Below, in pieces: positions 15,651-23,906 of a stretch of 64,000 nucleotides of DNA; the stretch's first letter is position 1, and each line of letters begins with the position of its first letter. The position numbers and the translations under genes are program-made. Source of the DNA: CALWPV01 sp045632125. GTDB lineage: Bacteria > Bacillota > Clostridia > Lachnospirales > Bianqueaceae. The stretch lies in NCBI GenBank assembly GCA_045632125.1, contig JAZQWC010000089.1, positions 124,001-188,000 of the forward strand. The letters run 5' to 3'. The notes beneath the pieces are model-generated. The model was not told the origin of the DNA and made no database searches. It saw only the letters and a list, made by a program, of their open reading frames with translations.

Positions 15651-17028
15651 GATGTTATTTACAAGACGGGATTTGATGAGAATTACTGTGCCGCTGATCA
15701 TTCAGCAGGTACTGGCAGTGACCATTGGTATGATCGATACCATGATGGTATCCAGTGCTGGTGAGGCAGCGGTATCGGGTGTTTCCCTGTGTACTACCTT
15801 GGATATTTTGCTGATCAATGTATTTACGGCATTAGTTTCCGGTGGTGCTGTAGTCATTTCTCAGTTCCTTGGAAGACGCGATATGGATCTGGTAAAGGAT
15901 TCCTCAAAGCAGCTTTTGTATGCTACAACGGGTGTGGCTGTTATGATCACCGCTCTGGTACTGATCATTCGGGTGCCGCTATTTGACCTATTGTTTGGCG
16001 ACGTGGAAGCAGATGTTATGAGCAGTGCACAGAGTTATTTCTTCTTTATTGCGCTGTCTTTCCCCTTCCTTGGCTTGTACGATGCCGGTGCAGCATTGTT
16101 TAGAACGATGGGTAACTCGATGGTGTCCATGGTGGTATCCATCGGAATGAATATTTTAAATGTTATCGGTAATGCCATTTTGATTTTTGGTTTCGATATG
16201 GGAGCAGCCGGCGCGGCTATTTCCACGCTAATTGCGCGTATCATCGGTTCCATCGTGATTATAGTACTGCTGCATAATAAGAAGAATGTGATTCATGTGG
16301 AAAAGCTTTTCCATTATCGCCCGGATTTTACGATCATCAAAAATATTCTGCGGATTGGTGTGCCCAACGGAATTGAAAACAGTATGTTCCAATTTGGTAA
16401 GTTGTTGACCCAGACCTTGATTTCTTCCATGGGTACGGCTATGATCGCGGCTAATGCAGTGGGCAGCACCCTAGCTAATTTCCAGTACATGCCCGGCGGT
16501 GCCATTGGCGCGGTTATGATCACTGTTGTAGGTCGCTGCATCGGTGCTCAGGAAAAGGAGCAGGCCAAGCATTATGCGCGTATTCTGGTGGCAGCAACGT
16601 ATGTTTGTCTTTGGATTGTGGTACTGGGAACCTGGATTTTCGCAGAGCCTTTGATTGGACTTTACAATCTGTCAGGTGAATCTGCAGAAGCGGCAAAAAC
16701 ATTGATCTTAAGCCACGCTGCCTGCGCAGCGGTGATCTGGCCCGTATCCTTCACCCTGCCCAACGCCTTCCGTGCAGCCAGTGATGTAAAGTTCTCTATG
16801 AAGATCTCGGTGTTCTCCATGTGGGTATTCCGTGTGGCTCTCAGCTATGTATTTGCAAAGGGAAGTATTAACCTGTTTGGATTCACCATTCCCGGCTTTG
16901 GTATGAGCGTGTTGGGCGTATGGGTTGCCATGTACGTGGATTGGGTGTTCAGAGCGATCTTGTTCGTGATTCGCTTTGTGAGCGGAAAGTGGCTGACGAA
17001 GTATAAAGCAATGGCGAAAAATGCATAA
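15643..17028 (+). CDS. MATE family efflux transporter
   Basis: 461 residues with 12 predicted helices in two homologous halves. Family marks include the N-terminal FTRRDLMRITVPLIIQQ block, DTMMVSSAGEAAVSGVS in helices 1-2, and the second-half equivalents ENSMFQFGKLL and GTAMIAANAVG. MATE proteins export cationic drugs or metabolites using Na or proton gradients. It overlaps the HIT gene by 8 nt and is followed after about 16 nt by the MerR-type promoter of the next gene, so the regulator downstream is transcribed separately. Confidence 0.9.
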   Translation: MSEMLFTRRDLMRITVPLIIQQVLAVTIGMIDTMMVSSAGEAAVSGVSLCTTLDILLINVFTALVSGGAVVISQFLGRRDMDLVKDSSKQLLYATTGVAVMITALVLIIRVPLFDLLFGDVEADVMSSAQSYFFFIALSFPFLGLYDAGAALFRTMGNSMVSMVVSIGMNILNVIGNAILIFGFDMGAAGAAISTLIARIIGSIVIIVLLHNKKNVIHVEKLFHYRPDFTIIKNILRIGVPNGIENSMFQFGKLLTQTLISSMGTAMIAANAVGSTLANFQYMPGGAIGAVMITVVGRCIGAQEKEQAKHYARILVAATYVCLWIVVLGTWIFAEPLIGLYNLSGESAEAAKTLILSHAACAAVIWPVSFTLPNAFRAASDVKFSMKISVFSMWVFRVALSYVFAKGSINLFGFTIPGFGMSVLGVWVAMYVDWVFRAILFVIRFVSGKWLTKYKAMAKNA

Positions 17029-17044
17029 GAAAATTGGATACCTC

Positions 17045-17075
17045 TTGACCTTGACGTAAGGTCAGGGGGTATACT
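17045..17075 (+). promoter_or_regulatory. MerR-type promoter/operator of the first MerR-methyltransferase gene
   Basis: TTGACC, 19-nt spacer, TATACT, with the spacer dyad CCTTGACG-TAA-GGTCAGG. The position 32 nt before the regulator's start indicates autoregulation. The spacer is nearly identical to that at 13990-14020. Confidence 0.8.
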
Positions 17076-17106
17076 GTTTTCATCATAAAAAAGAGGAAAT
17101 AATGCC

Positions 17107-18270
17107 ATGTACACCATTGGAGAGTTTGCAAAATTAGCGGGGGTGACCCAGCGGACCCTGCGATATTATGATAAAATCGACTTATTAAAGCCGAATGCCC
17201 ATAGCGAAAAGGAATACCGATTGTATTCGGATCAGGACCTAATCAAACTGCAGAACATCATTGCCCTTCGGTATCTGCGGTTTAGTTTGGCTGAAATCAG
17301 AGAGATGCTGCAAAAAGAAGGGGAGAACTTTACAGCTCAGGATTCATTGAAAAAGCAGAAGGAAGCGTGTTTTAAAGAAAAAGAGCATTTAACTCGCATT
17401 TTAAATACCCTTGAACAGTTGGAGAACGCAGACGAACTGAAATGGTCTGATATGACCGACTTGATTCGCCTGATCCAGTCGGACGAAGAAGTTCAAAATC
17501 GTTTCAGTGAGGTGTGGCGACGGGATGCAGGAACCGATCTTTTTGGAAAATACAGTGTGAATAAGGAAAAATGGACACCTTTTCTGTATCGAAATATTCA
17601 GCCGCAGACACAGGAAGAAATACTGGAATTGGATATTGGGAATGGCGGATTTTGGATCGAGAATGCATCTCAGGTACCCAATTGCCACATCACTATTAGT
17701 TCCATGCATCAAAGGGTACTCGACGAAGTGAAGCTACGATGGCAGCAGGCAACCTGGTCCAATTCGGTGGCCGTATCCTTCTGTCAAATACCTGCTGGCG
17801 ACTTTGCTCTGCCCATGAAAGCCTACGATAAGGTATTAGCCCTACATCTTTTTGTCCGCAGCGCGGAAATTCGATCGACACTTCGAATCTGTCGAAAAGC
17901 TCTCAAGCCGGGTGGAATTTTCTATACTACAGCGATTGGACATGACCATATGAAAGAACTGTGGGATCTGGCGCGGCAGCTGGATCCACAGATCCATTTT
18001 TATAATTTAGATAGTTTGGATCAATTCAGTGTGGAAACCGGCGGGGCACTGCTGAACGAGTTCTTTGATGAAGTGAGCTGGCGGCCCTTTCATACCCATA
18101 TTGAAACGGAAGATGTGGCAGTTTTAACGGAGTATTTGTGGGCAACCTACAGCAATATTCAAACTGTGCTGGAGGGACGCAAGGATCGCTTGGCGGCCCA
18201 TATTAAAAAGCGGCTGAAGGGAAAGCCGCTCTATATTTCGGAGAATACCGGTATCTTCGTGTGTCGGTAA
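17107..18270 (+). CDS. MerR family regulator fused to a methyltransferase-like domain
   Basis: 387 residues. Residues 1-70 are a MerR winged helix (YTIGEFAKLAGVTQRTLRYYDKIDLL), followed by the usual dimerisation coiled coil (about 75-115). Residues about 150-387 resemble a class I SAM-dependent methyltransferase: EEILELDIGNGGFW at motif I, YDKVLALHLFVRSAEI at motif IV, and LKPGGIFYTTAIG after it. Motif I lacks the normal GxGxG, so catalysis is doubtful and a ligand-sensing role for the domain is my inference. A paralogue lies at 18869. A P-loop kinase gene follows after 15 nt, and the promoter upstream has MerR spacing. Confidence 0.8.
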   Translation: MYTIGEFAKLAGVTQRTLRYYDKIDLLKPNAHSEKEYRLYSDQDLIKLQNIIALRYLRFSLAEIREMLQKEGENFTAQDSLKKQKEACFKEKEHLTRILNTLEQLENADELKWSDMTDLIRLIQSDEEVQNRFSEVWRRDAGTDLFGKYSVNKEKWTPFLYRNIQPQTQEEILELDIGNGGFWIENASQVPNCHITISSMHQRVLDEVKLRWQQATWSNSVAVSFCQIPAGDFALPMKAYDKVLALHLFVRSAEIRSTLRICRKALKPGGIFYTTAIGHDHMKELWDLARQLDPQIHFYNLDSLDQFSVETGGALLNEFFDEVSWRPFHTHIETEDVAVLTEYLWATYSNIQTVLEGRKDRLAAHIKKRLKGKPLYISENTGIFVCR

Positions 18271-18285
18271 AAGGAGTAAGTAAAA

Positions 18286-18813
18286 ATGTATAAAGGTATT
18301 ATGATTTGTGGTCTGAATGGCTGCGGCAAAACCACCACCGGTCGCTTAGTGGCGGAGCGGCTTGGGATTTTTCGGATGGATGTGGAGGATTATTATTTTC
18401 TGCCTTCGGAGGTTCCATTTTCGGTGAGCCGCACCAAGGATGAAGTACGTCAGCTCATGTGGGCGGATATTCAAAAACATAAAAACTTTGTGTTGTCCTC
18501 GGTAGGTTGCGATTGGGGCGATGAGATCGAAGGGAGTTTGGTGCTGGCCGTGTTTTTGACGGCACCGAAGGAAGTTCGGCTGGGACGCATCGACCAAAGG
18601 GAAATACTTCGATTTGGTGAGCGCGTGCAGGCGGGCGGTGATATGTACGAGCAGCAGAAGCGCTTCCGAGAGTTTGCGGCGGGCCGCACAGAAGAACCGT
18701 ATCGCAAACAAATGCAGCGGCTTGCCTGCCCAGTGTTGGAACTGGACGCGATGCAGCCGCTGGAGGAAATTGTAGAGAAAATATGTCAGGCATATATTGA
18801 ATTAACCCATTGA
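18286..18813 (+). CDS. P-loop NTPase, small-molecule kinase-like
   Basis: 175 residues. A Walker A motif GLNGCGKTT lies near residue 9, a DVED acidic segment near residue 33, and LRFGERVQAGGDMYEQQKRF resembles the lid of adenylate/shikimate kinase-type enzymes. It probably phosphorylates a small molecule, as kinases that inactivate antibiotics or salvage nucleosides do. No substrate can be assigned. It is co-transcribed with the MerR-methyltransferase gene (15 nt gap, AAAGGAG site), so it should be induced with that regulator. Confidence 0.7.
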   Translation: MYKGIMICGLNGCGKTTTGRLVAERLGIFRMDVEDYYFLPSEVPFSVSRTKDEVRQLMWADIQKHKNFVLSSVGCDWGDEIEGSLVLAVFLTAPKEVRLGRIDQREILRFGERVQAGGDMYEQQKRFREFAAGRTEEPYRKQMQRLACPVLELDAMQPLEEIVEKICQAYIELTH

Positions 18814-18840
18814 CCTTTACGCAGGGGAAAGCTTTATAAT
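18810..18840 (+). promoter_or_regulatory. MerR-type promoter/operator of the second MerR-methyltransferase gene
   Basis: TTGACC, 19-nt spacer, TATAAT, overlapping the kinase gene's stop. The spacer contains TTTACGCAGGGGAAAG. The reverse complement of the operator at 20577-20607 (TTTACGCCGCGGAAAG) matches it at 14 of 16 positions. Confidence 0.8.
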
Positions 18841-18868
18841 AGGGGTATCAGTTGAAAGGAGAATCGCC

Positions 18869-20047
18869 ATGACCTACTACACCGCTGGAGAATTTGCCAA
18901 ACGCGTCGGAATCACCAGCCGCACCCTGCGCCATTACGATACCATTGGCCTGCTGAAGCCTTCCGGTTACACCGAAAGCGGATATCGTTTATACAGCGAG
19001 GCTGACATGGTGCGCCTGCAGCATATTCTGGCACTGCGCTATCTTCGCTTTACCCTGCCGGAGATCCAGCTGGCGTTGGAAAAGGCTGGAACCACCGATG
19101 TGGATCAGTCGCTTCAAAAACAGAAGGAAGCCTTCATGAAGGAACGGGAGCATCTGGACTGGATTATACGTGGAATTGAGCGATTGCAGGAAAGTAAGTC
19201 TGCCGGTTGGGAAGATATGACAGAGCTGATCAAACTGATCAGTGCCGATGAAAAAGTGCAAAAGCAATTTATAGAGTATTGGAATCGAGGCGGAAAGCAA
19301 ATTAAATTGTTTCGGGAGTGTAGCGCAAATCCGGAGACCTGGCGTCAGTTTGTATTTCGTCAGTTAGAGGTTCAGGAAAACGAGCGGATCTTCGAACTGG
19401 ACGTCAATGTGGGAGCTATGTGGCGATACAATGCTGCTAGGGTACCTAAGTGCTACATCAAGCAAACTGCGCTGACCGAAAGTTCAATCCGATATTTAAG
19501 ACAGCGGATCGAGCAGGTGGAGTGGCCTGCAACCCCTGAGTTTGATTATGAAGTGATCCCCGCCGGGAAACTGAATCTGACACCGGACGAGTATGATGTA
19601 GTCTTTGCAGGTCATCTATTTATCCGCAGTGCGGAGATCGATCATGTGTTGGAAAGCTGTCGAAATATTCTGAAGCAGGACGGTCGATTTTATTGTACGG
19701 CCGTGGGTAAGGATCACATGAAGGAGTTGTTTCAGCTGGTACATCGGTTTGAGCCAACAGTTCATTTTTTCAATATGGACAGTATTGGGCATTTTTCCTA
19801 TGAGGTTGGTGCAGAAGTGCTGGAACGGCATTTTTCGGATGTGCAGTGGCATCGATATGAGAATCATTGGCAGACTGATGATGTGGATACGCTATTTGAA
19901 GCGATCTGGTGGACTTATAGCGATGTGAGAATCGTATTGGCTGGTCGGGAGGAGGAACTACAGGCGTTTATAAAGAAAGAAGTGGCGAAGAACGGACCGC
20001 TGCATATTACAGATTTTGCCGGAGTATTTTCGGCACGAAAGGGTTGA
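18869..20047 (+). CDS. MerR family regulator fused to a methyltransferase-like domain (paralogue)
   Basis: 392 residues, collinear with the 17107 protein over its whole length. A MerR helix-turn-helix (YTAGEFAKRVGITSRTLRHY), the coiled coil and a methyltransferase-like domain from about residue 150 are visible. Motif I is even more degraded (ERIFELDVNVGAMW), while YDVVFAGHLFIRSAEI and FYCTAVGKDHMKELF are kept. The pattern suggests a methyltransferase fold reused as a sensor. The upstream promoter is of MerR type, and its operator recurs, inverted, in front of the ABC exporter at 20638, so this protein probably controls that exporter. The Nudix gene starts 4 nt after its stop. Confidence 0.8.
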   Translation: MTYYTAGEFAKRVGITSRTLRHYDTIGLLKPSGYTESGYRLYSEADMVRLQHILALRYLRFTLPEIQLALEKAGTTDVDQSLQKQKEAFMKEREHLDWIIRGIERLQESKSAGWEDMTELIKLISADEKVQKQFIEYWNRGGKQIKLFRECSANPETWRQFVFRQLEVQENERIFELDVNVGAMWRYNAARVPKCYIKQTALTESSIRYLRQRIEQVEWPATPEFDYEVIPAGKLNLTPDEYDVVFAGHLFIRSAEIDHVLESCRNILKQDGRFYCTAVGKDHMKELFQLVHRFEPTVHFFNMDSIGHFSYEVGAEVLERHFSDVQWHRYENHWQTDDVDTLFEAIWWTYSDVRIVLAGREEELQAFIKKEVAKNGPLHITDFAGVFSARKG

Positions 20048-20051
20048 TCGA

Positions 20052-20537
20052 ATGGGTAATGAGAAAAATTACATAAAGTGGCTGCGCAACAAGGTAGGGC
20101 ATGAGAAAATCATCCTTAATTTTGCGGGCGGATGTATTTTCAATGAGAAAGGTGAAGTACTGCTTCAAAGACGAGGGGATAGTAACAAATGGGGATTTCC
20201 GGGTGGAGCGATTGAAATAGATGAGACACCGCAGATGGCGGCAATACGTGAGGCGAAGGAAGAAACAGGCTTAGATGTTGAAGTAGGTGAACTGATCGGA
20301 ATTTATACTGATTGTAATATAGAGTATGCGAATGGTGATAAAGCGCAGAGTATTGTGATGGCCTTTGAATTAAACGCTGTGGGCGGGTCATTATATTGCG
20401 ATAAAGAAGAGACTTTGGAACTGAAATATTTTTCATTGAATAGCATGCCTGAATTGTTTTGTAAACAGCATGAAGATATACTGTGTGATATTAAGAATCG
20501 TAAATTGAATATGATCAACAAGAAAACGGAGTCATAA
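20052..20537 (+). CDS. Nudix hydrolase
   Basis: 161 residues with a full Nudix box (G-x5-E-x7-REA-x-EE-x-G; within GAIEIDETPQMAAIREAKEE). The order NFAGGCIFNEKGEVLLQRR before the box matches ADP-ribose/NTP-type Nudix enzymes of Bacillota; the substrate is unknown. The start is set at ATG 20052, preceded by AAAGGG. The frame is open further upstream, but that part overlaps the MerR gene. It is co-transcribed with the second MerR-methyltransferase gene and followed by a terminator. Confidence 0.8.
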   Translation: MGNEKNYIKWLRNKVGHEKIILNFAGGCIFNEKGEVLLQRRGDSNKWGFPGGAIEIDETPQMAAIREAKEETGLDVEVGELIGIYTDCNIEYANGDKAQSIVMAFELNAVGGSLYCDKEETLELKYFSLNSMPELFCKQHEDILCDIKNRKLNMINKKTES

Positions 20538-20552
20538 TGTGGCTTCGTTTTT
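20523..20552 (+). terminator. Terminator after the Nudix gene
   Basis: AAAACG-AG / CT-CGTTTT stem overlapping the last codons of the gene, with a TTTTTT tail. It separates the MerR-Nudix transcript from the ABC operon. Confidence 0.6.
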
Positions 20553-20576
20553 TGGTTAGATTTTGCAATTTACATA

Positions 20577-20607
20577 TTGACCTTTCCGCGGCGTAAACCC
20601 TTAGAAT
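20577..20607 (+). promoter_or_regulatory. MerR-type promoter/operator of the ABC exporter operon
   Basis: TTGACC, 19-nt spacer, TAGAAT, 31 nt before the ATPase start. Its spacer dyad is the inverted copy of the operator in front of the MerR gene at 18869, linking the exporter to that regulator. Confidence 0.8.
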
Positions 20608-20637
20608 GGAGGCATCAATTGGAAAGGATGTGAAAAA

Positions 20638-21621
20638 ATGATCATTGAAGCGAATCATTTATCAAAGGATTATGTGATCAGTTTAAAGGGAAAGGGTTTG
20701 AAAGGAATGGCCAAGTCGCTGATCCATTCAGAAAAGAAGATCGTGCATGCGGTACAGGATGTGAACTTGAAGATGGAAGAAGGCGAGCTGGTGGGCTACA
20801 TTGGACCCAACGGGGCGGGAAAATCAACTACTATCAAGATGCTATCCGGTATTTTGTCCCCTACTGGTGGTGAGGTAAAGGTCTGCGGCATCGATCCGGC
20901 GAAGAAGCGAATCGAAAATGCACTGAATGTGGGAGCGGTGTTTGGTCAAAAGACGCAGCTCTGGTGGGACCTGCCGGTGAGAGAGACCTTCGAATTGCTG
21001 CGCCGTATGTATAACATTCCGTTGGATCAATATAAAAAGAACGTGGCGGAGTTTATGGATTATTTGGATATGGGTTCTTTTGTGGATCAGGCAGTGCGGC
21101 AGCTGTCGTTGGGACAGAGGATGCGGGCCGAGATTGCGGCTTCACTTTTACATAACCCGAAGGTGCTGTTCTTAGACGAGCCGACTATTGGTCTGGATGT
21201 GAATGTGAAAGTCAGTGTTCGTGACTTCATCAAAAAGATCAACAAGGAGCGTGGCGTGACCATTTTGCTGACTACCCATGATCTGCAGGATATTGAGCAG
21301 CTGGCGAAGCGCATTGTGGTCATCAATCATGGTCAGGTGGGCTTCGACGGATCCATGACGGCGCTGGCTGAGAAGTATGCCGGTGGAAAACATAGTGTGC
21401 GATTTACATTGCAGAAGGATGTGGATCAGATCGAACTGCCGGGGGGAATGGAAGGGCACTATACACTGAGTAAAAACGGCCTGCATGTGCAGATTGAACA
21501 TGATCAAAACATCAGCGCTTCCGACATGATGGGTGCATTATTGGCAAAGTATACTTTAACAGATATCGATATTCGTGGCCCGCAGATTGAAGATGTGGTG
21601 ATGGAGGTGTACAAGTCATGA
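20638..21621 (+). CDS. ABC-2 type exporter, ATP-binding subunit
   Basis: 327 residues. Walker A GPNGAGKST, signature LSLGQRMRAE, Walker B VLFLDEPTIGLD and the TTHDLQDIE switch are all present. The C-terminal about 90 residues form the extra domain seen in drug, lipid and lantibiotic exporter ATPases. The long N-terminal insertion (KGKGLKGMAKSL) is typical of ATPases paired with DUF990/ABC2_membrane_6 permeases, which follow here. The stop overlaps the first permease start (ATGA). Expression is probably induced through the MerR-type promoter at 20577. Confidence 0.9.
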   Translation: MIIEANHLSKDYVISLKGKGLKGMAKSLIHSEKKIVHAVQDVNLKMEEGELVGYIGPNGAGKSTTIKMLSGILSPTGGEVKVCGIDPAKKRIENALNVGAVFGQKTQLWWDLPVRETFELLRRMYNIPLDQYKKNVAEFMDYLDMGSFVDQAVRQLSLGQRMRAEIAASLLHNPKVLFLDEPTIGLDVNVKVSVRDFIKKINKERGVTILLTTHDLQDIEQLAKRIVVINHGQVGFDGSMTALAEKYAGGKHSVRFTLQKDVDQIELPGGMEGHYTLSKNGLHVQIEHDQNISASDMMGALLAKYTLTDIDIRGPQIEDVVMEVYKS

Positions 21622-22424
21622 GAGTGCTGCAGCGGTATTGGGGACTTCTAGTGGTGAATCTGCAAAAAGCCATGGTCTATCGCTTTTCTTTGTTGACTTC
21701 ATTCGTAGCGGATGTTGTGAAGACGGCGGTCATGTTGGCGGTGTGGATAGCGGTGTATCAACAGCGCAGTACTATTGCAGGTTTTGACTATCCTATGATG
21801 ATTACTTATCTTCTGATCTCCCAAGCTTTGAATAATATCTACGGTTTCCATAATGCAGCGGAGCGATTGATCACCAGCAAAATTTCCAAGGGGACCATCG
21901 GTTTTGATCTGTTAAAACCGGTGCGTTTTACAACCGCCCGCCTGGCGGAAAATATGGGGCAGACCGTTCTTCAGGTAGTATTCACAGTGTTGATGCTGCT
22001 AGGGTTCAGGTTGTTTTTGCCAGAGCTTTCGCTTCCGGCTTCAGCAGGGCATGCGGTTTTGTTCGTTCTTAGCGCCTGCATCGGGTTCTTTATCATGTTT
22101 TCCGTATCGCTTATGAGTGGGTTGCTGGCCTTTTGGACCATGAGCAGCTGGGGGCTGCGCAATGCGAAGAATGCCATTGTTAATTTCTTCAGCGGTGCTC
22201 TGGTACCGATCGCACTGCTGCCGGGCTGGCTACAGGGAATCGTGGATGTACTGCCCTTTAAGAATATTATTTATGTACCTACTATGATTTACATGGGGCA
22301 GTATTCCTTGCAAGAAACGGTTATGAACCTTGGAATGCAGCTGTTTTGGGCGATTGTTTTATGGTTGTTGACGAAAGTGTTGTTCGGACTGGCGATTCGA
22401 AAAGTGAGTATTAATGGTGGTTAA
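21618..22424 (+). CDS. ABC-2 type exporter permease (ABC2_membrane_6/DUF990-like)
   Basis: 268 residues with six predicted helices. The first stretch (LLVVNLQKAMVYRFSLLTSF), the KISKGTIGFDLLKPVRF segment and LLPGWLQGIVDVLPFKNI are typical of ABC-2 permeases of the DUF990 type, which come as two unlike subunits with one ATPase. It starts inside the ATPase stop codon and is translationally coupled to it. Two tandem hairpins (22424-22478) separate it from the second permease gene. Confidence 0.85.
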   Translation: MRVLQRYWGLLVVNLQKAMVYRFSLLTSFVADVVKTAVMLAVWIAVYQQRSTIAGFDYPMMITYLLISQALNNIYGFHNAAERLITSKISKGTIGFDLLKPVRFTTARLAENMGQTVLQVVFTVLMLLGFRLFLPELSLPASAGHAVLFVLSACIGFFIMFSVSLMSGLLAFWTMSSWGLRNAKNAIVNFFSGALVPIALLPGWLQGIVDVLPFKNIIYVPTMIYMGQYSLQETVMNLGMQLFWAIVLWLLTKVLFGLAIRKVSINGG

Positions 22425-22478
22425 TCGTTCGTTTATTACATTAAATGAACGATGCAAATTTGACCTACGGTCAAATTT
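22424..22478 (+). other. Two tandem hairpins between the permease genes
   Basis: The first hairpin pairs ATCGTTC with GAACGAT plus inner TTTA/TAAA (22424-22453). The second is a perfect 10-bp stem AAATTTGACC / GGTCAAATTT with a 3-nt loop (22456-22478). Neither has a proper T-run, and the next ribosome site follows at 22484, so they may set mRNA stability or the ratio of the two permeases. Confidence 0.65.
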
Positions 22479-22501
22479 TGCGGAAAGGAAGAAATGGGTT
22501 T

Positions 22502-23299
22502 ATGAAAAGACTATGGTTTTATATCAAATTGTATCCGTACTTTGTATCGCGCAGCGTACAGGCAAGGATGTCTTATAAAGGCGACTTTATTTTAGGTGTG
22601 GTGGCATCGATCTTGATGCAGGCTCTGGGTTTTGTATTTCTGTGGACGATCTTCCAAGGCGTACCGGAGGTGAATGGCTGGAATTTTGACCAGATGATCT
22701 TCGTGTATGGCATGTCGGCAATTTCATTGGGACTTAATGAATTTTTGTTTGCCGGCACATGGAAAATCACCGGCTACGTGCAAGAAGGCGAACTGGATCG
22801 CTTGCTGCTACGGCCGGTGAGTACGATGTTTTCTATTCTTGCGGCAGACGTGACTTTACACGGACTCGGCTCGGCGCTTTTCGGCTTTGCCGTTTGCATT
22901 ACTTCGCTGGTGAATTTACAGATCAGTCTGTCGGTATCGATGGTGTTGTTTTGGATCGTGGCAATTGCCTGTGGGGCGTTGATCTTCTTTGCAGCGAATA
23001 TGCTGATGGCGACTTTGGCGTTTTGGGTGACCAATAGTCAGAGTGCGATGATGGTGCTGCAGAATGTGTCGGAGTTTGGTAAATATCCGGCGGCAATCTA
23101 TGGCAAATGGCTACGGATCCTGATTTCCTTTGTGATCCCTTTTGCATTTACTAGCTACTATCCGGCGGCTTTTTTACTGGGAATAAGTAACCGGCCGATT
23201 TATTGGATCGGGCCGGTGGTGGCCGCGATGCTTTGCGTGACGGTGGCCGCGTTGTTCTGGCGGTTTGCATTAAGCCGGTATCAGAGCGCGGGGGGCTGA
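22502..23299 (+). CDS. ABC-2 type exporter permease, second subunit
   Basis: 265 residues, about six helices. LYPYFVSRSVQARMSYKGDF and YVQEGELDRLLLRPVSTMF mirror the equivalent positions of the first permease (ISKGTIGFDLLKPVRF), as expected for a heterodimeric DUF990-type pair. I start it at ATG 22502, 9 nt after AGGAAG. The frame is open back to ATG 22445, but that upstream part contains the perfect hairpin at 22456-22478. With the ATPase and the first permease it should form a complete exporter; the cargo is unknown, and the MerR control suggests a toxic compound. Confidence 0.85.
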   Translation: MKRLWFYIKLYPYFVSRSVQARMSYKGDFILGVVASILMQALGFVFLWTIFQGVPEVNGWNFDQMIFVYGMSAISLGLNEFLFAGTWKITGYVQEGELDRLLLRPVSTMFSILAADVTLHGLGSALFGFAVCITSLVNLQISLSVSMVLFWIVAIACGALIFFAANMLMATLAFWVTNSQSAMMVLQNVSEFGKYPAAIYGKWLRILISFVIPFAFTSYYPAAFLLGISNRPIYWIGPVVAAMLCVTVAALFWRFALSRYQSAGG

Positions 23300-23342
23300 G
23301 AGGGATTGAAACGAAAGCGTCTTTGAGTTCTGTAGCTTTCGA

Positions 23343-23906
23343 TTAAAAGCCATACACAGCCACGCCGCAAAGGGCTGACACAGCGATCAGCAGCAGGGGC
23401 GAGAGCTTTTTGTGCCGCAGGAAGCGGTAGCCGATGGATATGGCGACGAGCAGCAGGGTGATCAGGCTGGCTTTCAAATTGAGGACCGGAGCCACAGGGC
23501 TTCCAAAGCAGTTGGTGAAGATCATGAACAGGCCGGTGGCCAACACGATGCCGATGACGCAGGGCTTAAGGCCGCGCAGAACGGCTTGCACATATTTGTT
23601 TTTCAGTGCAGTCTTCAGCAGGATGGTAACCAGCAAAATCAAAAGAAATGAGGGCAGCACCACCGCTGTGGTGGCGATGAGAGAGCCGAGAAGACCGGCG
23701 TGACTGCTGCCCACGTAGGTGGCCAGGTTGACCATGATGGGACCGGGGGTGCTTTCGCTGACGGCGATCATATAGGTGAGGGTTTCGTCGCTGATCCATC
23801 CGTAGGAGAGCACCACATCACGGATCAGCGGAATGGCACCGTAGGCACCGCCGAAGGAGAAAAGTCCAACCTTAAGAAAGCCAATTAACAATTCAAGATA
23901 GATCAT
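23343..23906 (-). CDS. Chromate transporter family protein (CHR half-protein)
   Basis: 187 residues with a single CHR domain. GLFSFGGAYGAIPLIRD, the STPGPIMVNLATYVG loop and a C-terminal helical part are visible. It is a short-chain CHR protein that pairs with the second half-protein encoded just upstream (23903-24481), overlapping by 4 nt. Paired short ChrA proteins in Bacillota can export chromate, but sulfate or other anions are possible natural substrates. The gene runs leftward and converges with the ABC exporter operon. Confidence 0.85.
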   Translation of the reverse strand: MIYLELLIGFLKVGLFSFGGAYGAIPLIRDVVLSYGWISDETLTYMIAVSESTPGPIMVNLATYVGSSHAGLLGSLIATTAVVLPSFLLILLVTILLKTALKNKYVQAVLRGLKPCVIGIVLATGLFMIFTNCFGSPVAPVLNLKASLITLLLVAISIGYRFLRHKKLSPLLLIAVSALCGVAVYGF

